This document shows positions 1 through 5,492 of a DNA stretch of 7,894 bases, in pieces. Made by a program: the position numbers and the translations under genes. Position 1 is the first letter of the stretch, and every line of letters starts with the position of its first letter. The stretch spans positions 1 to 7,894 of the forward strand of contig JBGTCY010000317.1 in NCBI GenBank assembly GCA_041748615.1, in the 5' to 3' direction. The notes under the pieces were generated by a model that saw nothing but the letters and a program-made list of their open reading frames with translations, did not search any database and was not told the origin of the DNA. The stretch is from JBGTCY01 sp041748615. GTDB taxonomy: Bacteria > Bacteroidota > Bacteroidia > Chitinophagales > CAIOSU01.

Positions 1-2
1 CT

Positions 3-1394
3 TTTATTACCATCGCGTTGCTCTTCGTGATTCAGCCCGAAGAGCGGGTTTCATCATCCAAAAATGAAATTGTCATCAATGGCAAAAAAATAAAGGTCAG
101 CAAAGATGAATATGACGCGCTTACTGAAAAATACAAAGTAGCTCCGCCCGTGCTTGAAACGCATACAACCGCTTATCCATTGCTGATTTTACAATGGTGG
201 GAAAAGGGTTTTTGGGAACTGCTTGAGTTCGCGATGCAAATGGCGCTCATCTTAGTGTTAGGTCACGCTTTGGCGCTGACACCTTTTTTTAATTCGATTA
301 TTCAAAAAATTGTGTCGCGTTGCACCAACACCGCAAGCGCGGCTTCCATCATCGCTTTTTTTGCCATCATCATGGGATTCTTCAACTGGGGATTGGGACT
401 CATTTTTGGCGCGTTGCTCGCGCGGAAAGCGGCTGAACATGCAGTCGCCCGGAACATCCCGTTTAACTATCCGCTGGTTGGCGCTGCCGGCTATGCGGGG
501 ATGCTGGTATGGCATGGCGGACTTTCCGGCTCAGCGCCTTTGACCGTTGCGGGCGCGGACCATTTTTTAGTTGCCCAAGCCGGTGTCATCCCGGTTGACC
601 TTACCCTGTTTTCCGCCATGAATATCATTGCAACTGCCGCCATCCTGATTTTAGTGCCGCTGCTTTTTTATTTTACAGGAAAAAAACAAGCCGTAACAGC
701 TTTTGAATTTTCTTTTTTAAACGCTGAAAAATTATCAGCAAAAAATACCGCAAAACCAACGGGCGCTGAAAAATTAGACCATGCAAAATGGCTCGCGTAT
801 CTGTTTGCGTTCCTGATTTTAAGCGCTGGAATTTACAAAGCCCTGCATCATCCGGGGGGTACCCTGCTTTCTTTCATCACACTGAATTATGTCAACTTCA
901 TCCTTTTCGGAATGGGTGTGTTATTGCATGGCAGCATCAGCCGATATGCAAAAGCGGTGGATGAAGCGGTCGGTGGCGCAGCCGGAATTCTCATTCAATT
1001 CCCGATTTATGCGGGCATCATGGGCATGATGAAATATTCAGGACTACTGCTCCTGTTCGCGGATTTTTTCGTGAGCGTCTCCAATGCATTCACTCTTCCT
1101 CTATTCACTTTTATCAGCGCGGCAGTCGTGAATTTATTCGTCCCCAGCGGTGGCGGGCAATGGGCGGTGCAGGGCGCGGTGGTGGTGCAATCCGCTTTGG
1201 ATACCGGAATTTCTTTACCCAAAAATATCATGGCATTTGCCTATGGCGACCAGCTCACCAATATGATTCAGCCGTTTTGGGCGCTGCCGTTATTGGGTAT
1301 CACCGGATTGAAGGCGAAAGAATTATTGCCTTACACTTTTTTGCTGATGCTGGCAGGCATCTTGGTGTATGGCGGTGTATTGCTGATTTTTTAA
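3..1394 (+). CDS. Short-chain fatty acid transporter, AtoE family (5' partial)
   Basis: Inner-membrane permease of the AtoE type, which takes up short-chain fatty acids such as acetoacetate or butyrate. Residues are counted from a TTG at 18. Family motifs in order: FFNWGLGLIFG (about 121-131), WHGGLSGSAPLTVA (165-178), QFPIYAGIMGMM (327-338), FVPSGGGQWAVQG (374-386) and YGDQLTNMIQPFWALPLLG (409-427). About ten hydrophobic segments are visible. The TTG is probably not the true start: the codons before it are open to the window edge and read FITIA, running into LLFVIQPEE, which looks like the end of the first membrane helix. The N-terminus (roughly 25-40 residues by comparison with the family) therefore lies outside. 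A hydrophilic loop of about 45 residues follows that helix and seems longer than in the classical AtoE. The exact substrate cannot be told from sequence. The gene faces the exosortase gene convergently. Confidence 0.88.
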   Translation, partial: FITIALLFVIQPEERVSSSKNEIVINGKKIKVSKDEYDALTEKYKVAPPVLETHTTAYPLLILQWWEKGFWELLEFAMQMALILVLGHALALTPFFNSIIQKIVSRCTNTASAASIIAFFAIIMGFFNWGLGLIFGALLARKAAEHAVARNIPFNYPLVGAAGYAGMLVWHGGLSGSAPLTVAGADHFLVAQAGVIPVDLTLFSAMNIIATAAILILVPLLFYFTGKKQAVTAFEFSFLNAEKLSAKNTAKPTGAEKLDHAKWLAYLFAFLILSAGIYKALHHPGGTLLSFITLNYVNFILFGMGVLLHGSISRYAKAVDEAVGGAAGILIQFPIYAGIMGMMKYSGLLLLFADFFVSVSNAFTLPLFTFISAAVVNLFVPSGGGQWAVQGAVVVQSALDTGISLPKNIMAFAYGDQLTNMIQPFWALPLLGITGLKAKELLPYTFLLMLAGILVYGGVLLIF

Positions 1395-1414
1395 AACTTG
1401 GAAATCAATTTCTG

Positions 1415-1503
1415 CATTCAGTTGTCATTCAGTTGTCATTCGCTATGCTGTCATTCAGTTGTCATTCGCTTTGTTATCATTAAGTTGTTATTTCGGTTGT
1501 ATT
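1415..1503. repeat. Degenerate tandem repeat in convergent spacer
   Basis: The unit CATTCAGTTGT occurs exactly at 1415-1425, 1426-1436 and 1452-1462, and with one change (CATTAAGTTGT) at 1478-1488. It alternates with a 15-base relative (CATTCGCTATGCTGT at 1437-1451, CATTCGCTTTGTTAT at 1463-1477), so the higher-order unit is 26 bases: 1426-1451, 1452-1477 and a decayed third copy at about 1478-1503. It lies between the stop codons of two convergent genes. There are no unique spacers between copies, so it is not a CRISPR array. Function unknown; it could be an intergenic dispersed repeat or replication-slippage product. Confidence 0.85.
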
Positions 1504-1572
1504 ACAATGAATTACCACTGAATAACTCATCTCAATTTATGAGGAATAAAAGAAAAGTTCCGTCAGGAAAAA

Positions 1573-2145
1573 TTATTTCAACAATTTATAGTAGAACAAA
1601 AGCAGGATTCCAAAAACAATGAAATTGAAGATGTAATCATGGCTAATCCACATGAGATGCTTTGCATGAACATCAATCAGGTTCAACCCCGCCACTCTAA
1701 AAATATTCAAAACCTGAACGATGAAAAGTCCGGTGATGATACCGAATATTTTTTTCTTTACAGTGATACCCGAAATCACCATCAGCATGACATAATAATA
1801 CATCAGTTGAAAACCGAGGCAGTAATTTCCTAAGGCAATGCCGCCATATCCCTGCACTCGCAAAACATAATCATTCACTAATTCGGTTTGATAGCCCAGA
1901 ATGTTCAGGAGTAATTCGCTTGGAACGAGAATGACAATCCTGAGCAGGTCATTGAGTTGCTCCCACCAGCCGCTTAACAGGGGTGAATAGCGCTGATTCA
2001 ATGGGACACTTTCTTCCCCGATAAACCAAATAAAAATTTTCCAGGAAAACCAAATGAGGAATAGCTTGAGAACAAAAAGACCCGGTTGAATCCATTTGTG
2101 ATAACCTTGGGCAACTGTAGCTTCTGAATTGGAATTATTACTCAA
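1573..2145 (-). CDS. Exosortase/archaeosortase family transpeptidase-like membrane protein
   Basis: Multi-pass membrane enzyme of the exosortase/archaeosortase superfamily, thought to recognise a C-terminal sorting tail (motif, helix, basic cluster) on exported proteins and cleave or transfer it. The 190 residues carry the three expected catalytic positions: Cys109 in NYCLGFQLMYYY, Arg150 in LNIFRVAGL and His169 in WISHDYIFN, all at membrane-segment borders. Hydrophobic segments lie at about 22-42, 67-83, 106-126, 133-149 and 171-188. The compact form with CLG...N-x-x-R...H-x-Y-x-F-N resembles the short Bacteroidota exosortases rather than the long proteobacterial XrtA/EpsH; I cannot assign the subtype. 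The start is a TTG: the ORF opens just upstream after a TAA at 2161-2163, and no ATG occurs before residue 115. The gene lies 30 bases downstream of its probable substrate gene on the same strand. It is AT-rich compared with its neighbours (about 37% G+C in two 60-base lines counted). Confidence 0.85.
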   Translation of the reverse strand: MSNNSNSEATVAQGYHKWIQPGLFVLKLFLIWFSWKIFIWFIGEESVPLNQRYSPLLSGWWEQLNDLLRIVILVPSELLLNILGYQTELVNDYVLRVQGYGGIALGNYCLGFQLMYYYVMLMVISGITVKKKIFGIITGLFIVQVLNIFRVAGLNLIDVHAKHLMWISHDYIFNFIVFGILLLFYYKLLK

Positions 2146-2175
2146 GTGAAAGTGGCTGTGTTAAAAACAGTTCTT

Positions 2176-2382
2176 TTAAATTACTTCCTTTTGCTGAAGA
2201 AACTTTTTCCTGTAAGCGGCATATCCTCCGCCAATTAAAAGCAGGAGTGATAGTGTGTCAAAAGGAATGTTGGTAGGACCCGGTGGCGGAGGAGGACCAG
2301 GCTGAGCCTGTGTCAAAACTGGTATCAGCAGAAAGCAAATTACCGGAATCAGAAAAATTATTTTTTTTAAAACCTGATTCAT
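2176..2382 (-). CDS. Small Pro-rich secreted protein with C-terminal sorting tail (PID-CTERM-like), likely exosortase substrate
   Basis: A 68-residue protein. Residues 1-26 form a signal peptide (KK at 6-7, hydrophobic core 8-23, likely cleavage after TQA, 26/27). The predicted mature chain starts QPGPPPPPGPT (27-37), then the short motif IPFD (39-42), a hydrophobic helix LSLLLLIGGGYAAY (43-56) and a basic cluster RKK (58-60) with a short tail. Motif, helix and basic cluster form the usual tripartite exosortase sorting signal. From memory, the Pro-rich stub followed by P-[IFL]-D and a glycine-containing helix resembles the PID-CTERM proteins of Bacteroidota; here Phe replaces Ile. It has an ATG start and is first in a two-gene unit with the exosortase gene 30 bases downstream, which supports an enzyme-substrate pairing. 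Its biological role is unknown; the mature body is too small to be an enzyme. Confidence 0.75.
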   Translation of the reverse strand: MNQVLKKIIFLIPVICFLLIPVLTQAQPGPPPPPGPTNIPFDTLSLLLLIGGGYAAYRKKFLQQKEVI

Positions 2383-2402
2383 TTTCAGTGAATTAATGAA
2401 GA

Positions 2403-2410
2403 CAAAAATA
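2403..2410 (-). promoter_or_regulatory. Bacteroidota -7 promoter box for the sorting-tail protein/exosortase unit
   Basis: Read on the minus strand the sequence is TATTTTTG, a full match to TAnnTTTG, ending 20 bases before the ATG at 2382. The leader would be only about 15 bases. No clear -33 TTG element is visible at the expected distance; a 13-base palindrome lies there instead. Confidence 0.45.
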
Positions 2411-2426
2411 GAGTTTTTTTATTTGG

Positions 2427-2439
2427 AGTATGGAATACT
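2427..2439. repeat. 13-base palindrome upstream of the sorting-module promoter
   Basis: AGTAT-GGA-ATACT is a perfect 5-base inverted repeat around three bases. It begins 16 bases upstream of the minus-strand -7 box, covering where a -33 element would lie. It could be an operator; short palindromes also arise by chance. Confidence 0.35.
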
Positions 2440-2559
2440 TACGGCTTTTCCATTAAACTTAACATGAAAAATACGATCTCATAAACCTTTTGAGTGGGAA
2501 AAAGTTCTTTAAAACTTAATGCCCTGAAAGAAATTCTATTCGTCATTATCAAAAAGGGT

Positions 2560-2640
2560 ATGACAAAATTGCATTTGAGTTGTCATGGTGAGGAGTAAGG
2601 ACCATCGCGCGAATTCGACTTCGCTCAGGTTGACCTGCGA
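2560..2640. repeat. Structured dispersed-repeat-like intergenic element
   Basis: Several nested inverted repeats are packed here: ATGACAA (2560-2566) with TTGTCAT (2580-2586); ATGGT (2585-2589) with ACCAT (2601-2605); TCGCGCGA (2605-2612); CAGGT-TG-ACCTG (2626-2637); and GTCATGGTGAG (2582-2592) imperfectly opposite CTCAGGTTGAC (2624-2634), 8 of 11 pairing. The word CGACTTCGCTCAGGTTGAC resembles, from memory, the TTCGACTTCGCTCAG-type intergenic repeats scattered through many Bacteroidota genomes. It is probably one decayed copy of such an element; its activity is unknown. Confidence 0.6.
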
Positions 2641-2691
2641 GTTAATACATAGAGTCCAGCTTGTCATAAACCAACCCCGTCCTGAAAAAAT

Positions 2692-2722
2692 AGTAATCGC
2701 ATAATCCTGCACAGTGATTACT
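2692..2722. promoter_or_regulatory. Inverted repeat overlapping the dehydrogenase promoter, possible operator
   Basis: AGTAATC (2692-2698) is the exact reverse complement of GATTACT (2716-2722). Including flanking bases, the arms are 9 bases with one mismatch (2692-2700 and 2714-2722). The right arm overlaps the first four bases of the -7 box TACTTTTG, so a bound dimeric repressor would block the promoter. No regulator gene is seen in the window. Confidence 0.4.
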
Positions 2723-2726
2723 TTTG
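2719..2726 (+). promoter_or_regulatory. Bacteroidota -7 promoter box of the dehydrogenase operon
   Basis: TACTTTTG matches TAnnTTTG exactly and is followed by CACC, a context very common at Bacteroidota start sites. Transcription would begin about 5-7 bases downstream, giving a leader of under ten bases before the ATG at 2740. The start codon is preceded by CTAAAAA, with no Shine-Dalgarno site. A -33 TTG is not evident. Confidence 0.6.
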
Positions 2727-2739
2727 CACCTGCTAAAAA

Positions 2740-4002
2740 ATGGAAACATCTCTGCAAGACATCGCTGTGGACGAGTTGCTCAACCGGTTTAAAAACAAGC
2801 AGCCGGAAATTATTTTCAACTGGAAAGACCCGCATACCGATGCGGAGGGATGGGTGGTGATTAATTCGTTGCGGAATGGCGCGGCAGGCGGTGGCACCCG
2901 GATGCGCAAAGGATTAGACGCGGGCGAAGTGGAAACGCTTGCAAAAATCATGGAAATCAAATTCACGGTTTCAGGTCCCGCTATCGGGGGCGCTAAGTCA
3001 GGCATCAATTTCGACCCCAACGACCCGCGAAAAGAAGAAGTGCTTGAACGCTGGTTTCAGGCGGTTTCTCCCCTGCTGAAAAACTACTACGGAACCGGAG
3101 GCGACCTGAATGTGGATGAAATGAAACATGTCATTCCTTTCACGGAGCAATTCGGAATCTGGCATCCGCAGGAAGGCATTGTTACCGGACATTTTCATCC
3201 GGCAGAGCGTGAAAAAATCCTGCTGATTGGTCAGTTGCGACAGGGTGTTTCCAAAAAATTGGAAGACCCGCGCTTTTCTCCCAACATTTCAAAAAAATAT
3301 GTGGTTGCTGATATGTCCACCGGCTATGGTGTGGCGCATTCCGTGAAACATTTTTATACATTATTCAAAGCGGAAGAGTTAAAAGGGAAAACAGCCATCA
3401 TCCAGGGATGGGGGAATGTTGCTGCCGCTGCCGCTTATTACCTGGCGCAGGATGGCGTGAAAATTCTTGCAATCAAAGACCGTGATGGCGCGGTGATAAA
3501 AAAAGAAGGTTTGACTTTCGAGGAAGTAACCGAATTGTTTCAGAAACGTAAAAACAATCAGTTGCAGAGTGAGCAACTCATCAGTAATGAAGAAGCGGAA
3601 AAGTTTTTTTGGGAAATTCCATGCGACATTTTTATTCCGGGCGCGGCATCCAAATTAGTTTCATCTGAAAATATGAACAGACTTATTTCAAACGGATTGC
3701 AAGTGGTTGCCTGCGGGGCGAATGCACCGTTTATTGAAAAAGATATTTTCTTTGGCTCCACCACGCAGCAGCTTGACCGTCAAGTCAGCCTGATTCCGGA
3801 TTTTATCGCCAACTGCGGCATGGCACGTGTTTTTGCCTATCTGATGAAAGCCACAAAAATTGAAATCACCGATGAAGCGATATTCAATGATATATCAGAT
3901 ACCATCCTGCTTGCTCTTCAGGAATTAAGGGAAGTTTCAGCGGATGAAAAAAATCTCACCAAAAGAGCTTTGGATATTGCACTTAAAAAATTAATCCTTT
4001 GA
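2740..4002 (+). CDS. Glu/Leu/Phe/Val dehydrogenase family amino acid dehydrogenase
   Basis: Cytoplasmic NAD(P)-dependent amino acid dehydrogenase that deaminates an L-amino acid to the 2-oxo acid and ammonium, or the reverse. The 420 residues fit the family. The N-terminal dimerisation/substrate domain has GGGTRMRKG (50-58), Lys74 in MEIKFTVSGP and the probable catalytic Lys86 in GGAKSGI; GTGGDLNVDEM (118-128) supplies the conserved Asp. The Rossmann domain has IQGWGNVAAAAAYYLA (221-236), Asp247 at the end of the second strand (LAIKDRD), CDIFIPGAA (295-303) and PDFIANCGM (353-361). GGAKSGI instead of the glutamate dehydrogenase GGAKGG, and a long replacement (about 150-190) for the usual TGKP...GGS segment, make the substrate uncertain; I would not call it gdhA. 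First gene of a three-gene overlapping operon, with its own promoter and a possible operator. Confidence 0.88.
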   Translation: METSLQDIAVDELLNRFKNKQPEIIFNWKDPHTDAEGWVVINSLRNGAAGGGTRMRKGLDAGEVETLAKIMEIKFTVSGPAIGGAKSGINFDPNDPRKEEVLERWFQAVSPLLKNYYGTGGDLNVDEMKHVIPFTEQFGIWHPQEGIVTGHFHPAEREKILLIGQLRQGVSKKLEDPRFSPNISKKYVVADMSTGYGVAHSVKHFYTLFKAEELKGKTAIIQGWGNVAAAAAYYLAQDGVKILAIKDRDGAVIKKEGLTFEEVTELFQKRKNNQLQSEQLISNEEAEKFFWEIPCDIFIPGAASKLVSSENMNRLISNGLQVVACGANAPFIEKDIFFGSTTQQLDRQVSLIPDFIANCGMARVFAYLMKATKIEITDEAIFNDISDTILLALQELREVSADEKNLTKRALDIALKKLIL

Positions 4003-5492
4003 AACACGCATCGTCCTTCATTCAATCCCTCTCCGCGTTCGTTTTCTTGTTGACGGTTTTGTTTGTGAATTTCAGTCCCGCTTTTGCAGAAGAACCTCCC
4101 GCGAGTGAAACTGTTACCGCTGTTTCCGAACAAACCGGACAGCCGGAAGAAGCTCACGCGCATCATCCCGAACCCGCTTTGTGGTCGGTGTTTCCCTTTG
4201 TGTTGTTATTAGTAATGATTGCCACGGGACCCTTGTTTTATCCGCATTTCTGGCATAAGAATTATCCGGTGGTTGCCGCTCTGCTCGGCACGATTACGGT
4301 CGTGTATTATGTAGGATTTTTGCATGATACACATCATCCGGTTCATTCGCTTGCCGAATACGTTTCATTCATTGCGTTGCTTACTGCGTTGTTTGTCGCA
4401 TCGGGCGGCATTCTCATCAAGGTGGATAAGGAAGGCACGCCTGCCGTGAATGCCGTGCTGTTGATATTGGGCGCAGCGCTTGCAAATATTATCGGAACAA
4501 CCGGAGCTTCCATGCTGCTCATTCGCCCGTTTATGCGGCTGAATAAAGACCGGCTAAAACCCTATCACATTGTTTTCTTCATTTTCATCATCAGTAATGT
4601 TGGCGGCTGCCTGACTCCCATTGGCGACCCACCGCTTTTTCTCGGCTTTTTGAAAGGCGTTCCTTTCTTCTGGACTTTGGAGTTTATCTGGCCCAAATGG
4701 CTGTTTGGCATCGGAATGCTGACATTGATTTTTTACTTTGTTGACAAGAAAAATTATGGTGAAAATTCAAAAAAAACTGCCACTCAATATTCAGGGAAAA
4801 TAGAATTCCGCGGAGCGAAAAATGTGTTGTGGCTTGCCATCACCATTGGCGCGGTTTTTTTAGACCCGAATGTACTAGACTGGGTACCCGCAATCACGGT
4901 CGTGGAAGGCGATAAGATTACCCGCTTTTCATACATTCGCGAAATCATCATGTTTGTTACCGCATTCCTGGCTTATAAAACATCAGATAAGGAGTGCTTG
5001 AAAGGGAATGAATTTAATTTTGAACCCATCAAGGAAGTGGCGTTTTTGTTTATCGGAATTTTTGCGACCATGATGCCCGCTTTGCAACTCATCAGCAATT
5101 TTGCCGGCTCGGAAGCAGGAATCAAATTGGTTTCCGTGCACACGCTTTATTGGGCAACAGGCATGTTATCCGGTGTGTTGGATAACGCGCCTACTTATTT
5201 AAATTTCCTTGCTGCAGGTATGGGAAAATACGGGTTGGAAATCGGCAGACCGGAGCAGGTCCTTGAATTTGTGGGAGCGCACACCAAAGATTTGATAGCC
5301 ATTTCAGTTTCATCCGTATTTTTTGGCGCGATGACCTATATCGGCAACGCGCCCAACTTTATGGTGAAAGCGATTGCGGAACAGGGAGGCGTTGAAATGC
5401 CTTCATTTGTCGGATATGTTATCCGCTACTCAGTTCCCATTTTAGTGCCGGTGCTGTTGCTTACCTGGTTGGTCTTTTTTATTCTTACATGA
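3999..5492 (+). CDS. NhaD/ArsB-type sodium:proton antiporter (ion transporter superfamily)
   Basis: Inner-membrane secondary transporter, most likely Na+/H+ exchange. The start is a TTG at 3999 that overlaps the TGA of the dehydrogenase gene by four bases (TTGA), so translation is probably coupled. Starting there gives an intact signal peptide (1-30, cleavage after AFA), with no ATG nearby. A soluble linker of about 30 residues follows, ending in HAHHPEP (53-59), then about twelve membrane segments. Ion-transporter-superfamily hairpin motifs are clear: ANIIGTTGASMLLIRP (162-177), SNVGGCLTPIGDPPLF (199-214), then in the second half DNAPTYLNF (395-403) and YIGNAPNFM (447-455). The 497 residues fit Bacteroidota proteins annotated as sodium:proton antiporters. 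A citrate or arsenite transporter of the same superfamily is the main alternative. The ATG of the next gene overlaps its stop codon. Confidence 0.85.
   Translation: MKHASSFIQSLSAFVFLLTVLFVNFSPAFAEEPPASETVTAVSEQTGQPEEAHAHHPEPALWSVFPFVLLLVMIATGPLFYPHFWHKNYPVVAALLGTITVVYYVGFLHDTHHPVHSLAEYVSFIALLTALFVASGGILIKVDKEGTPAVNAVLLILGAALANIIGTTGASMLLIRPFMRLNKDRLKPYHIVFFIFIISNVGGCLTPIGDPPLFLGFLKGVPFFWTLEFIWPKWLFGIGMLTLIFYFVDKKNYGENSKKTATQYSGKIEFRGAKNVLWLAITIGAVFLDPNVLDWVPAITVVEGDKITRFSYIREIIMFVTAFLAYKTSDKECLKGNEFNFEPIKEVAFLFIGIFATMMPALQLISNFAGSEAGIKLVSVHTLYWATGMLSGVLDNAPTYLNFLAAGMGKYGLEIGRPEQVLEFVGAHTKDLIAISVSSVFFGAMTYIGNAPNFMVKAIAEQGGVEMPSFVGYVIRYSVPILVPVLLLTWLVFFILT

Larger units (their letters stand above)
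2383..2739. other. Divergent intergenic region, 357 bases
   Basis: This gap separates the minus-strand sorting module from the plus-strand dehydrogenase operon. It holds a -7 box and a palindrome on the left side. A featureless AT-rich stretch follows at about 2441-2555, in which AAACTTAA occurs twice (2455-2462 and 2512-2519). Next come a structured repeat-like element at 2560-2640, a further TTGTCAT at 2661-2667, and an inverted repeat overlapping the -7 box of the dehydrogenase operon on the right. No credible small gene was found in it: open frames there are either very short or extend antisense into the dehydrogenase gene. Confidence 0.7.

Noticed and set aside
18..20. TTG at 18 as the true start of the transporter
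   Set aside because: The frame is open to the window edge and the preceding codons encode hydrophobic residues continuous with a membrane helix; the gene is more likely cut by the edge.
1415..1503. Possible CRISPR array
   Set aside because: Repeats of 11-15 bases follow one another directly with no unique spacers, and no cas gene is present.
1526..1543. CTCAT/ATGAG hairpin as a terminator between the convergent transporter and exosortase genes
   Set aside because: Only a 5-base AT-rich stem with an 8-base loop and no T-run on either side; too weak to call.
1160..1622. Plus-strand open frames running out of the transporter gene through the tandem repeat
   Set aside because: They overlap the transporter in another frame, and their Cys/His/Ser-rich ends are translations of the repeat.
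2156..2170. Imperfect palindrome CTGTGTTAAAAACAG between the small-protein and exosortase genes, as an attenuator
   Set aside because: Short, AT-rich, with a central mismatch and no adjacent U-tract; could easily be chance.
2536..2835. Antisense open frame of 99 codons across the dehydrogenase promoter
   Set aside because: It overlaps the start of a clear gene, runs through the repeat element and has no recognisable domain.
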